From contig NC_026658.2 of assembly GCF_000004075.3 (NCBI RefSeq), forward strand, positions 23,858,075-23,922,074: a stretch of DNA of 64,000 nt, written 5' to 3'. The translations under genes and the position numbers were made by a program. Shown in pieces: positions 12,361-24,704 of the stretch. This DNA comes from Cucumis sativus. Lineage: Eukaryota > Streptophyta > Magnoliopsida > Cucurbitales > Cucurbitaceae. Numbering within the stretch: position 1 is the stretch's first letter; every line of letters begins with the position of its first letter. The notes under the pieces are model-generated. The model saw only the letters and a list, made by a program, of their open reading frames with translations. It searched no databases and was not told the DNA's origin.

Positions 12361-14074
12361 AGAAGAGCAGAAAAAAAATGGAAGAGATTAATCGATCTAT
12401 ATATTAATATTTGATAGGGTAGGTGTTTGTTCGCTCCTTCGCTATGATTTTAATGGGCTTTTCTTCGATTTTGAATTTTCTTCTTTCCAAATTTTTAACT
12501 TTCCTTTAATGGGTAACACAAATTTATGGTCATTTTATGAACAAAAATTGTTCTTGGTTTCGTAATCCATTATCAAACAAAATAAAAATTTTAATCGTTG
12601 TTTAGTTTCTTCTACAATTATATACATCCCTTTTCTGAATTTCTTTTTTGCTTTCCTTTAATAATTTTTTTCTTAAAAAAAAAACTTCTGTATAAAAATT
12701 ATAATAAAAATCTTTTATATTTTTGTAATTTGTTTAAAATCAGAAAATAGATGTTTTAGGTTCGTCAAACTTGGAAGTTAATTGGTTAATTGATGTTAGT
12801 AATTTATTTTAAAATTATATAAATGGATTGAATTGGTGTTTTCTTAAGCATGAATTGATATTTTTCGGTTGTAGAGCTCACAAACCCTTTGATCCAATTA
12901 AGGGTAAAGTTAGAATTCGAAACATATATTAATAATTCAACTGTGTAATGACATTTTTGTCATAACTCAACAATTTAACCTATTTTCTATAGATTTCAAA
13001 AATCAAAATAGAAAAATATTATATTTTATAAATATTTTTATATTTTGGTTTATGGCTATATTTTTATTTTCAACTTTTATTTTTTATTATTGGATGTAAG
13101 ATAATTACAATAGGGAAAACGGTAAATATTGAGTAATAAAAAAGGATTGGCGTTTTGAGATTTCCTTCCATATTTTGGAATTTATATGATGAATCATGAT
13201 AATAAAAATTATTTATTATTGAAATTAAGTTTTTTTTTATTTATTTTATGATGTAGTTAATAATAGTAATTTGACATTAAAAAAGGTTAATTATTTAAGT
13301 TGACTTTTTAGGCAACAAAACTATGAGTCCCTTTAAAAGATTAGTGTCAAAAACTTATAATATGTTTTTTTATTGTGGACTAAAAAATCTCTACTTACAA
13401 CAAAAAAAAATTACTATTAAAAAAATACGAGAATATAACATTTTTTATCCTCCTTCTTTGAACCTAACTTTTTTAATGATATTTATTCGACTCTCACTAA
13501 AATCGTCAAAAAAATTTTGAAATCTCATATCTCTAAGTTGAAGAATATTGGAAGAAAATACTATTTTCTCTTTGAAGGATCCAGTGTGAATCAAATCATA
13601 TAACAAATGAAGTAATCACAAAATTTTTAAATCATCTTTATAAAAAAATATTAATTTATCTTTAAATATTTTTAGCTGCTAATGTGGATATTTTGAGTAC
13701 ATATCAATAAATCTTACCAAACTATTATGGAAGAAAATTATAAAATACCAAAATATTTATAAAAGAAAAAACTAAAAAAAAAAGAGTTGAAGAGATAAAT
13801 GATTTGTATAATATAAAAAACAAAATGGAGAAGTTTTTTTTAAAAAATGGAATAAATAGGTGAGTTTACAAAAGAAAAGAAAAAAACAAAAAAAAGCAAA
13901 TGGTATTTGGTTGGTTAGGGAAAAGTGGGGGAAGGCGCGTGGGTTACACTGCTGGATGAAAACTGAGCAGTTTTGTCTTTAATACCCTTTCTGTGTAATG
14001 ACGTTAATACCCTTGCAGTTTCTACTTTGTATTATCATAATTCTGTCTCCTTCAATTCAGTCAATTTTAATTTC

Positions 14075-14092
14075 CCACGTGTTAACACGTGG
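14075..14092. promoter_or_regulatory. Perfect 18-bp palindrome holding two G-boxes
   Basis: CCACGTGTTAACACGTGG is its own reverse complement and contains CACGTG twice, separated by TTAA. CACGTG is the known core for bZIP and bHLH factors and the ABA response element. The site lies 1.8 kb upstream of PPI1 and 3.4 kb upstream of the GT14 leader, so its target is unknown. Confidence 0.6.
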
Positions 14093-15399
14093 ATTTTTAG
14101 GTGCCCTTAATAAGGACACGTTCACAAATCTTACCACAACAATACCCTCTACTTTCTTTTTTTTTTTCTTTTTCCATAAAAGATATCTAAAGCACTTTGG
14201 ATACTTTCCTTATTTTCTTCTTTTATTCTTTTCCACTTATACCTCAATTTAGGGGTTTTTTCTCGATCATTTTTTAAGAATCTTATAGTCAAATTTATAT
14301 CCACACTCAAATTTAAAGATTATGAAATGCGAATTTGAGACAACCAACCAGGCTTGGATCGTGGACACCAAAGAGTGAGCTTGAAAATAGGGACGTCTCT
14401 CCCTCCGAGGGTGAGGCGAGGAAGTTGGGTCCTTTTGTTCAATGTCTTTCCTGTTCATAGTCTCTTCCTCCCTTAAAGTCCCTTACCAGTTCATGATTTT
14501 TGGTTCAACGAATTAGTATATTTGTTGTTAATAATTAGACAAAATGTACTTTTGATCTCCGAAGTTTGATGTTATTGTCTATTTAGTTCTTAAAGTTTTA
14601 AAAGTGACACTTGAGTTCATAAGATTTAAAAAATAGTTATGAATGATTTATATGTTAAGGTTGACCGTTAATCGGCTAACGAAAAATTGATGTGGCGCTA
14701 AAATACAATTATTCTAATAATTTTATATTCATTTATTTTATTTTATTTTGCCTTTCTTCTCCATCTTCTCATCTTAAACGTTTATTTTTCCTCCAAATAG
14801 ATAGATTTTCAATTGGTACCATTTTTGTCCTATGGTTAGTTAGTTATTTATTTCTCTCAGATAAATATATAAAATTGTTGTAGCTATATAATAAACTAAG
14901 TTTGGCTTTTTATTTCCTTTCACACACGTGTAAACAAAAACCACATAAAGAAAGACAATAGAAACAGGACTTTATCTTATTATATAACTTTTGCAATCAT
15001 TCCCACTAGAGAAGTACGCCACTACCCTCAAAATTCTATCATTAGTACAAACCACTAACCCACTAGACCATTACCATTTATACACAACTCATACATAACA
15101 TCTCCACTACATCGAATTGCTAGAAACTACAAACAAGTTCATGGCAGAGACTTACTACATGGTAAAACCAACAATGTTAGTATCAGTTAAGCTTTTTGTT
15201 AAACTGTTATAAATCGATTTATCTTACTGTTATAATGACCAATGAGTGAAGTCCTTTCCTCCTGAATCATCTTATTCCTTCTATTTATATAAAATAATAA
15301 TAAATCACTACAATTGATGAAGATTTTACCAAATAATTTGTGGATAATTCTAATGCGTATATAAATATCACATTGATTGGGAATATTCTCCTATGGGTT

Positions 15400-15660
15400 G
15401 GCGGGCCAAGTCAAAGTACGCGCTTTTGAAAACCGTTTTAGGCCTTTGAACCGCCACGTGTCATAATAGATATCTGGTAGGTCCCACTAGACATTTCTAT
15501 TTTCCTTTACTTCTTTTTCTTTCTTTTTTTAGTTGGACGGTTTAGATGAGCCCAAAATGATTAGATCATTTGGACAGAGGCTCAATTGAGTCAAAGCCCA
15601 AACCCTAAGGACCTCCAAAACTATCTTTTTCATCAATTCCCTAACCTCAATTGCTTAAAA
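15400..15660. promoter_or_regulatory. Promoter-like motif cluster without an adjacent gene
   Basis: Within 260 bp there is CCACGTGTC at 15454-15462, GCCCAAAA near 15550 and GCCCAAACCCTAA at 15596-15608, which combines a site II core with a telo-box. The segment is also more GC-rich than its surroundings. Such clusters normally sit just upstream of transcribed genes, but no coding frame follows on either strand. Confidence 0.4.
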
Positions 15661-16248
15661 TGAAAATATATATTTGGAAAAATATAGAATCAATTGCTTA
15701 GATTTTACTTTTCAATCGTATGTATATTATTATATTATTTCATTTATATGGTATTTATCTTTTGTTGCTTAAATATATTTTTCGTTTGATTTTAGTTATA
15801 TGTATTTCCACTTTTTTTCTTAGTTTTTCCATACAACCTATTTTGGCAGTTTCAATATTAGGATAAAATGATAAAGATCTATTAATAAAAAAACAAATTC
15901 ATAAGACAATTTCTTTTTTTGTTAATTGAATTGCTGTTGACGAAATGCATTAGAGAGGAAATGAAGAAAATCTATTTAAAAAAATGTTCCCTAACGAGTA
16001 ATTGTGATGGTTTCTGAACTAATCTTTTAATTATTAAAACGAAAAATATGAACTTTTTTTTTAAAAAAAATTTAACTATATAATTATAAGAAAGAAAGTT
16101 ATTTTAAATTTAAAAAATATTTACAAATATAATAATAATTACTATTTGTGTGAATTGTATTTTTCTTTTCTTTTCATTTGGCTATTTTTAGAAAATAAAT
16201 CACAACTTAACTTGAATCTTAACCATTGGGCATGCATGCATACACGTC

Positions 16249-16288
16249 TTATTTTGTTTTTTTGTTTTTTTGTTTTTTTGTTTTTTTA
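16249..16288. repeat. Tandem repeat of a T7G unit
   Basis: A unit of seven T plus one G is repeated about four to five times in a row. It is a simple-sequence tract with no coding content. Confidence 0.8.
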
Positions 16289-16916
16289 TACTTTTAATAA
16301 TTAGTCTCAAATGAAATTTAATTGGGAAATGATTGGACCAATATTTTATTTAATAAATAAACAATAGATGGAAAGCAAAGTCCATCCCTATATTAATTAT
16401 TTGAGGTCAAGATCCCTTATTTGTTTCTTTTTTTTTAGTATAAGACAAGTCCTTTTTGAAAACCACTTTTTAATTTATATATAGTAAAAACACATGAGTT
16501 TGTGTGTATATATAAATATATCCAAATATTATATTAAAAGGTTTTATTTGTGAGATTTGAAAAAGATTACTTACCATCTCAGTCGCTTTGATGGAAATTA
16601 CAAACATGGACCTTTGAAAAAAATTGTACTCTTAAACTTAAATAAGTGTACGAAATTATAACACTACTAAATTTTAAATTCAATTATTTATTATTTAGAT
16701 AGTGAGTGTTCAATTTTCACCGCTAATATAAGTTAGAGAATCAAATTTTAACGCTTATATAAGTTATTGAAGCTCATTTTCAACTATTCTTTTTTCTTAT
16801 ATATATATATAATAGAATTTTAAAGTATTAAATTTAATATCTATAAAAAATACTAAATCTATAAAAAAAATCAATTTAAATGACAAAATTTCTAAATATA
16901 ATATTTAGAAATACAT

Positions 16917-16975
16917 AAAATATCACAATTTATTGTAAAATATTATCTGTGTCTATATATAAATTGTGATATTTT
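16917..16975. repeat. Perfect 16-bp inverted repeat (hairpin)
   Basis: AAAATATCACAATTTA at 16917-16932 is exactly reverse-complemented at 16960-16975 across a 27-bp spacer. It lies in AT-rich spacer and may be the core of a degraded foldback MITE. Confidence 0.7.
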
Positions 16976-17597
16976 GAAATAGTTTATATATTGTAAAATG
17001 AGGTTTTAAAAAAAAATTGACATTTTTTTATAAAGGGTAAATATTTTGTAAATATTTTTTAATAATTTTTTGTAAATTTTTATTATATTTATAAATATTT
17101 ATAGCCATATAAAAAATTTGTATAGGAACTAAAATTCTAAAAACTTAACAAAATGTTGTTTAGAAACCAAAATTCTAAAAACTCAAAAGTGCTAAGATGA
17201 AAGCGATATTTTTACTAGAAAACAAATTATAATGGTAGGGTAAGTAGCCGTTGTCTTGGTCAAGATCCCAAAGAAAGCTAACACCATAACAGAAATGGCT
17301 AACTCTCCAATTCCTCCTTTCTTTTTCCTCATTATTTTATTTTCCCATCTCTGACTTTCATCTTCTCTTCTCAGTCCAAAATCTGAGCAATCCTTTTTTT
17401 TTTTTATTTCCTTTTTTAAATAATATTCTTCCTTCTTCTCTGGACGTGCGTACAGCAAACCCATGTCGCCTTCTGCTTCATTTATTCCTTCACCAACATA
17501 ATTATCTTCTTCTTCTGTTGCTTCACTTTTGATTCTCTTCTGGCTTTGAATCAGATTGCTGCTCTTCTTCTGCTCTCACTGGTGCCACCATTTCTGG

Positions 17598-18170
17598 GTA
17601 TTCTTTTGTTTTTGTTTCTTCTTATTTGTTATGTCTGTTTTCGTTTTGTGCCTCTGATATTGTGAATAGTTTGAGTTTTTTCTTGGATTTGGGTATCTGG
17701 GTTGATTTGATAAATCGATTTTCTTATCTGGGTCGTGCTTGTTTTTGGATTCTTATTGGTGCTTTAGTCTTAATGTTATTCAGTTGAATTTGCTGCCTAT
17801 TACTGAGTGTACAGATTGGGGTTTGTTACTGTTTCACTGATTTGGATTCCTAGAATTTTGGAGAGAGAAAGATATGTTAGTTCATCCTCATTGTGTTTTA
17901 AGCATTTCCTCTCTTGTTAATTGTGTTTATCAAATGAAAACGGTAGGTTTATATGGTGATTTTAGTGCAGTTTTGGCCAAATTTGATGTTATTTGGACTT
18001 GTTTCACTTTGTTTCAATATCAAAAGCTCTTGTTACTTTGTGAGAATAGATGTTAATTCTAGATAGTGGTGTTTTTTCTTTTCTTTTTTTCTGTTCATTT
18101 GATTAAAGTCTAAATGTCATTTATTTGTTTGATTAAAGACTGTTGATTGGAGTTGCAAAACATCAAGCAG
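17598..18170 (+). other. Probable 5'UTR intron of the GT14 gene
   Basis: A CT-rich leader (from about 17480) reaches a donor TCTGG|GTATTC at 17597/17598. A T-rich interval runs to CAAGCAG at 18170, 41 bases before the ATG at 18212. A second possible acceptor is TGCAAG at 18190. The choice decides whether the leader contains one or two upstream ATGs. Confidence 0.5.
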
Positions 18171-18211
18171 ATGAGAGTTTGATCTGCAAGAACTTATGAT
18201 AAGAATCTGCT

Positions 18212-20030
18212 ATGGGGCATCTCAGCTTAGAGAAGAAATGGCTATTTCCTCTTGGGATAAGTTCTGTAATATGTATATTCCTCCTTGCTACTTCCTTCAA
18301 CATGGGACTAATCTCTTCTGTTCACACAATCAATTCAATCTTCTCAATGTTTCCATCTCCAATGGCCACAAACCAAACGGACCCAGCGTTGTTTGCCGAG
18401 AGGAAAATTGGGAGGTTACCACAGTCTCCGCCACCGCCGAACCCTGCATTTATGATTCCACGGTTTGCTTACCTGGTTTCAGGATCAAAAGGCGACTTAG
18501 AGAAGCTGTGGAGAACTCTCAAAGCAGTTTACCATCCATTGAATCAATACGTTGTTCATTTGGACCTGGAGTCACCTGCAACGGAGAGATTGGAGCTTGC
18601 TTCAAGAGTGGCAAATGAGTCCATTTTTGCTGAGATTGGGAATGTTTTCATGATCACCAAAGCAAATATGGTTACTTACAGAGGGCCAACAATGGTGGCT
18701 AATACTCTCCATGCTTGTGCTATTCTTCTCAAGAGAAGCAATGACTGGGATTGGTTTATCAACCTTAGTGCCTCAGACTACCCTCTCATCACTCAAGACG
18801 GTCAGTCTCATTTCCATCATTTAATTTTGGCAATATACCAGCCATTTGCTTGCACCAGTGAACCTTTCTTGCTTATGATCTCGTTAGCCACACTGCCATC
18901 AATTGATTTGAGAGTTTTCAAGCTGTGAAACAAGACCCGGTTGAATATTTTTGTCTCATTGTTCGAATAAATAGATAGGCATAAGGTTGAGAAGTGCTTC
19001 CCCATTCTCTTTCAACATATGAAACAAGGTTGGAGGGTTTAGAACATAGAAGTTCAGTAGCTAAAATCACCGGTGTATCTAATTTTCTTTCCTTTTCTTG
19101 CTTTGGTGTGATTTAACGAGGAAAAATTTTGATGCTACTTACAGATCTTCTGCACACATTCTCACCACTAGATAGAAATTTGAACTTCATTGAACACACA
19201 AGCAAGTTAGGATGGAAAGCGTGAGCATTTTCTTCTCTCTTTCTCTCTTTCTCTTCCTATGGTGGTGAAATGAGTCGATATTTGAATTTATTCTGCAGGG
19301 CTAAACGAGCCATGCCATTGATGATAGATCCTGGATTATACAAAACAACCAAATCAGATGTTTTTTGGGTCAACCCATCACGAGCTCTTCCTACAGCATT
19401 CAAGTTATTCACTGGTTTGTGATGAGATAACTGATCAAACATTCTAATCTACTGAATTTGAATACGTTTTAGTTCATTAAAAAACAGAAACTTATCAAAC
19501 GAGTTCTTGGCCTTTTTCTTTTACTAGGATCGGCATGGATGGTTCTGTCTCGTTCATTTGTGGAGTATCTCATCTGGGGTTGGGACAACCTTCCTAGAAC
19601 ACTTCTCATGTACTACACAAACTTTGTTTCTTCCCCAGAAGGCTACTTCCACACTGTAATCTGCAATGAGCCTGAGTTTGCAAAAACTGCAGTTAACCAT
19701 GACTTGCATTACATCTCTTGGGACGTTCCGCCGCGACAGCATCCCCATGCCCTCACCATTAACGACACAGAAAAGATGATAGCCAGCGGCGCTGCCTTTG
19801 CTCGGAAGTTTCGGCAAGACAACCCTGTGCTGGACAAGATTGATCAAGAGCTACTAGGACGTTATGATAAAGGGAGTTTTACCCCTGGCGGATGGTGCTC
19901 TGGGAAACCAAAATGCACAAAAGTTGGAAACCCATTGAAGATCAAGCCAGGACCAGGAGCTAAGAGGCTTCGCCGCCTCACAACAAAGCTAACTTTGGCT
20001 GCTAAATTAGGTCAAGATCAGTGTAAATAG
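18212..20030 (+). CDS. GT14 family beta-glucuronosyltransferase-like protein
   Basis: Golgi type II membrane glycosyltransferase of family GT14 (Core-2/I-branching domain), resembling the Arabidopsis GlcAT14 enzymes that add glucuronic acid to type II arabinogalactans. Four exons, 18212-18800, 19145-19220, 19299-19414 and 19528-20030, give 427 residues with all phases fitting. A short cytosolic tail is followed by a membrane anchor at about residues 10-32 and a proline-rich stem. The catalytic domain begins near FAYLVSGSKGD. Other family signatures are YRGPTMVANTLHA, DWDWFINLSASDYPL, GSAWMVLSRSF, SPEGYFHTVICN and the C-terminal GGWCSG. The ATG at 18212 (GCTATGG) has a good context. An upstream ATG at 18196 opens a 140-codon overlapping frame. 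The gene converges on the PPR gene. The exact sugar acceptor cannot be read from sequence. Confidence 0.93.
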
Positions 20031-21447
20031 TCTTAGCTAGAAGAAATATTGATCCATGAAGAAGGTAGAAGATAAAAAGTTTGGAATTCTTGTTCCCACG
20101 TCACTCATCATTCTCTGATAAATAGTTGTTATCGTTTGGATAACATTCTTGTTTGTTGTTTCTCATTCAGTTCATTGTTTCTCATTTAAGTGAGAAACAA
20201 ACATGTTTTTTAATGACTTTTATTATATTCACTTCATGTGTAAAGAAACATAAACAGGTTTCACAAATTTAAAATAAGTAATGAAAATGTCATCAAAGGA
20301 ACGCAAGTTAATTCTATCTAGTAATATTTAAGTTCCCTTCATATTTTCATTTTGCATATTGCTTTTCATTTTTTTTCCAATGAAGGTCAAACATATTGGA
20401 TTATGATTTTCCTATGCTATGTTCCTCTGTTTAGGAAAACAAAAATTTGTTTCACAATTTGAAAACAAATAATGAAAACGTTATCTAACCTAGTATACTT
20501 GTTTACATTGCATGGATTAAAAATGCAAGACTAAAATTGTGACTGTTCTTTAAAATCATCTTTACGCTACTTTACTTGATTCTCATTAAAGATTAAATTT
20601 TTTTAATAAGCATTGACAATGGTTGGCAATTGACATATTAATGGTGTTACATTAAAACGATTGGTGAGACAATCAACAAAGAAGCTGATTTGAAGGATTG
20701 AATCCTGCAGTAGAAGCGACTTCCGATTCAACAATACCAAACTCAGATTTACATAACATCTCAAACATCTCATGTTGTTTAAATTTTAGGCTAAGCATAC
20801 AATTAAAGGATTTAGAAGTATTACCTTTGAAGACCTTCGTCAAAAACTTCTCCAAAATCTTTTTTTTGTGTCCGAGTTAAGAAGACCTCTTTCTTAGCAA
20901 ATTGGACACTTCCAATGGATCTTCCCTATGGAAGCTGTTTGAGAGAGTAAAGGGAATTCAATACTCGTTGTTTTAATTATGATGTTTATTATGCCCTGAG
21001 CTTAATTTAATGGGTAATTCTTCTTTTTTATTTCTTTTTTCGTGTGCTTCTGAAATTTTTTTTACTTCATTCACCTATAGATGCATGTATGTATAATATA
21101 TATGTAATGAGTTTTATCCTTGTGTCTCATTGGAAAACTATTACAATCCAAATGGTTGAACCAATTAATGTAGTTCTTAGACAGCATTCATTCCAACAGA
21201 CACGTATAACTAATTGATTAGCATCTTAATTATAAAAGTATGTATTAGTCATTAAATTGGATGTGAAACTAATAATCAAATTTTCATTAAAAAAAATAAT
21301 CAAAGCATCTATTTCATTTGAATGGCCTAACCACCTTTATTTGGTTCAACTTTTTGTACTCTTTTTTTTAAAATCAAACTACTCACTCTTCATTTAGTTC
21401 TCACTCAAACTTGGCATACAAAATTAGAACAATCAAACAACAAAACA
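20031..21447. other. Convergent intergenic region (3' flanks of GT14 and PPR genes)
   Basis: This is 1.4 kb of AT-rich DNA between two tail-to-tail genes. It should hold both 3' untranslated regions. Two short opposed open frames near 20673-20880 overlap each other and look like chance. No transposon ends were recognised. Confidence 0.5.
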
Positions 21448-22950
21448 TTATTCAGTTTGAATGCCACTTTGTAAACTTACATTGGAGATTTTTCTCTTCA
21501 AATCATTGGCTAAATCTCCCCTGCCTTGAACCTGAAGCTTCTTCAGAAGTCTCGTGTACACATGAAAGTGTGGTTTAAGACCTGCATCCATCAACTCAGA
21601 AAGAATTTTTTGAGCATCAACTAAGTTTCCTCTTTTCTCATGAAGAGTTGCAAGCAAGCTATATGTTGCATTCTGTGTCGTGACATATTTCAAGCTAGAA
21701 TCAACTGCATACTGATACGCTTCCTCGTATCTTTGTGAACTGAAGTAGCTTTTCACAAAGGCAGCGTGTGTCGAAAGGCGAGGCATAAGACCCCCTGCCA
21801 CCATCATGTCAAGATAGCCGAGTGCTGATTCAATGTTACCAATTTTGCAGAGATGGCAGATAATGATTTCAAATGTCAAAGAGTTTGGAGAACAATTTTG
21901 TTCGAGCATTTCTTCAAGCAGGTTATGTGCTTCACCAAATTTGTCATTCTTGCATAAACTACTGAGCAGATAATTGAGAATCCCCGCATCTGGGATACAA
22001 CCCACTTGCCTCATCTCATCAAGTGTACATCGAGCTCCTTCGAAATCTTTTTGTTTACATTTTTCCCGAACAATTATATAGTAGAAAGATGATCTTTTCT
22101 CAGTTATCTCAATCACAAACTTGGCCATTCCAAAAGAACCAAGGGAACAGAACATCTCAATCAATGCCATGATCCCAGATAATCTACAAGTTCCTCCCGC
22201 TTCATTCAACAACTTAACAAGTTTTACAACAGAAAGTTTCATTGAATGTTCATTTGATAGTGGAAGTAAAAACCCAAATGCTTTGTGGTTTAGCTCAATT
22301 CCTTTGAGACCAAACTCAATCAGAACAGGAAGAATCCCCTCATAATCATCTAATCTACCAAAATTATCAATAAGTAGACTGTAAACATCAGAGTTACAAG
22401 GAAATTTACAGGATTGAACACTAACCCAGTTGAAAAAACGAGAGGCAGAAATCTTATGCTTATTCAGCATCTCCAAAATCTGACCAACTAAAACATTAGT
22501 TAAACGTACATTCGGAGAATCCAACTTGGACTCCAAATCCTCTTGATTTTCCCGAATGATATTGATAATATTTGATAATTGATTGGAAGTGACATTCCGT
22601 TTAGACACATTTAAATTACCAGTCCCACATTGACGCTTCTCCAACGAAAATGATGAAAATGCACGGCAGCTTCTGTAGTGGTGTCGAAACAATGCAAGAT
22701 TCAAATCCGATGTTCCGCCATTACATCTCTCAAACAAACACAACGAAGGCACGGATTGAGAAGTTGAATTGCAGATTAAGGACGACCCAGCAGCAGAATC
22801 GGACGCTAGTATGGTATAAAATCGAGAAAAGCGGTACAAAAGAAATGGAGAACGAGGAGCAAATGAATAAATAGAGTAGAAGTAAGGGTTGGAGAAATTA
22901 CGGAGGTTTCGAGAAAGACAAGGAATCTCCATGGATTTCGTTGCTGTCAC
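21448..22950 (-). CDS. P-class pentatricopeptide repeat protein, organelle-targeted
   Basis: PPR proteins bind organellar RNA through tandem helical repeats and act in RNA processing, stability or translation. This intronless frame encodes 500 residues, as is usual for the family. An N-terminal stretch rich in S, R, F and Y with few acidic residues looks like a mitochondrial or plastid presequence. PPR-like 35-residue units are clearest from about residue 285 on, for example around CIPDAGILNYLLSSLC, CSPNSLTFEIIICHLC and LKPHFHVYTRLLKKL. The earlier part is more degenerate. No E, DYW or PLS-type motifs are seen at the C-terminus, so it is P class. Translation may start at the first ATG (22950) or at MEIPC (22932). 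Neither the organelle nor the RNA target can be read from the sequence. Confidence 0.88.
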   Translation of the reverse strand: MTATKSMEIPCLSRNLRNFSNPYFYSIYSFAPRSPFLLYRFSRFYTILASDSAAGSSLICNSTSQSVPSLCLFERCNGGTSDLNLALFRHHYRSCRAFSSFSLEKRQCGTGNLNVSKRNVTSNQLSNIINIIRENQEDLESKLDSPNVRLTNVLVGQILEMLNKHKISASRFFNWVSVQSCKFPCNSDVYSLLIDNFGRLDDYEGILPVLIEFGLKGIELNHKAFGFLLPLSNEHSMKLSVVKLVKLLNEAGGTCRLSGIMALIEMFCSLGSFGMAKFVIEITEKRSSFYYIIVREKCKQKDFEGARCTLDEMRQVGCIPDAGILNYLLSSLCKNDKFGEAHNLLEEMLEQNCSPNSLTFEIIICHLCKIGNIESALGYLDMMVAGGLMPRLSTHAAFVKSYFSSQRYEEAYQYAVDSSLKYVTTQNATYSLLATLHEKRGNLVDAQKILSELMDAGLKPHFHVYTRLLKKLQVQGRGDLANDLKRKISNVSLQSGIQTE

Positions 22951-23099
22951 TGTTTACGGAGAACTGAAATGAAGAAGAGTCTGGGGACGGGACATAGCTC
23001 CGGTGGCTTCTCCGGTAACGAGATGCTTGTAATAGTAGAGAGAGGAAAAGGGTAGGGAGGAAGGAGGGGGTATTTCCTTCGCCATTTCACATCCCTAAA

Positions 23100-24650
23100 A
23101 AACAAATAACTTATTGTCAAGTTCAACCTTTGATGAGTCTTGAGGTCATTTAAAGCAAAATTTAGACTAATAGCTTAATTTTAATTCTATCATAAATACT
23201 ATTGATAATATATTCACTATTAGCGTGTGCTTATGGTCATTAACTACGTATTTAATGAGTGTCTATCAAAATAATACTGTCATGTAATCAATCAGACATC
23301 CAAGAATGGAGAGAAATTCCAATAATTTGGAGGAAGTGGGAAATTATGAGATTATCAATTACTTAATTACTTAATTATTTTCTTATTTCTTTCTTTCATT
23401 ATATATTATATTATGAGATACTTTCTAAAATACTAAAGTAAATTAAAATATTTATAAACCGTAGTAAAATTTTGGATTGATAATCTATTACTGCAAGGAG
23501 AGAATTTGCTATAGTCCTAAATATTTTGTAAAATTTGCTAATTTTAAAATTCTTTTTATATTATATTTTTTCTTTCGTTATATATTATTTTATTTTAATA
23601 TTATATTTTTCTTATCCCTCCAACAAATTCATTATATTACGGTTCATAAAAAAAATTTGAGAAATTTTTAAAAGTAGTAAATTTTACCGAATATTTACAA
23701 CTTATAGCAAATTCTATTACAGAAAGTGATTATTATTTTAATTTATTTTGCTATTTTTAAAAATATCCTATAAATTTTTTGTTTTTTTATTAATAAAGTC
23801 AAGTTTTCAGATAAATTTAAACTTATCAATTATTAATAAAAAAAATATATTTATTTAATATAAATATATCCAAATGCATTTCTTACTGTATTAAATATGG
23901 CATAGTATGTATGAGTCAATCAAATTAGATGTGAAATTAATAATCAAATTTTTATTTTAAGAAAAAAATAATGGATATCAAATAGTTGCATTTTTCTTTT
24001 GATTCATTTTTATTCTTTTAAAAAATAAATTTAATATCTTCACCAACAAAACAAACTAAAACAAAACGTATATAGATATATAGCGCATCACCTCGCCCCT
24101 TCTCAAAGAAAAATAAATATTTTCACCATTACCTAATTGGAAATGTTTAGGTTAAACATAAGAAAGTGTATCATTATGAAATAATTTGATTTAAAAGTTA
24201 ATTTTAATTAGTTTTGACTATATAGTATAGAAGTTCTCAAACCAATATCTATGTCCAACCATCCCATTAGAATGCATATATTTTGAACTTACAACGATTT
24301 TCATAGAACAATGTAGAGATCACATTAAATAATTTCTTTTAGTGAGAGTGAGGGAGAGAGATGCAAAGACTACAATATACTGGATTGCTCTGAAGAATTT
24401 TGCATTCGATTTATACATGAATAGGGATATCAACTCACCCCCACCCCCACACTTCCCTCTTCCTCTTTCTCTTTCTCTCTTACTCTTTGAATTTCTATCT
24501 ACAAACTTGAACGCCACCAATTTCTTCCAAACAAAAGTCCCCAACCCACTCTGATATAATGCCAAATTATTGTTGCTTAATATTAAGATCTAACCTTTGT
24601 AAAAAGTTGTAGCTGCATGAGCTTCTTGGGTACGCAACATATTTCTCTGC
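23100..24650. other. Intergenic spacer between PPR promoter and SPA 3' end
   Basis: AT-rich DNA upstream of the PPR gene. It holds the foldback element at 23501-23715, listed separately. The 24342-24565 segment has opposed frames in a CT/GA-rich tract that do not look coding. The last 100 bp are probably the SPA gene's 3' untranslated region. Confidence 0.5.
23501..23715. mobile_element. Foldback MITE-like element
   Basis: AGAATTTGCTATAG at 23501-23514 recurs as its inverted copy at 23702-23715. The match continues inward for about 50 bp with a few mismatches and one gap (AAATATT..GTAAAATTT.CTA.TTTTAAAA in both arms). The spacer is about 110 bp of AT-rich DNA without a coding frame. The arms may extend slightly outward. 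I could not fix a target-site duplication. Confidence 0.65.
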
Positions 24651-24704
24651 CTCAATTTTTCTGCAAACAAGTTACACCCTTATTTAAGGCATTGCTCCTC
24701 TCTT

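Larger units (their letters stand above)
12420..17430. other. AT-rich intergenic spacer between divergent PPI1 and GT14 genes
   Basis: This 5-kb stretch separates two outward-facing genes. No frame longer than about 90 codons appears and none looks like a protein. Listed separately are the G-box palindrome at 14075-14092, the promoter-like cluster at 15400-15660, the T-rich tandem repeat at 16249-16288 and the hairpin at 16917-16975. The segment 14520-14700 has the look of a dispersed transposon fragment, but I could not find its ends. Confidence 0.5.

Noticed and set aside
14267-14458. 63-codon minus-strand frame near the G-box palindrome
   Set aside because: There is no similarity I can recognise and its start is not linked to promoter signals. 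It is likely repeat-derived chance.
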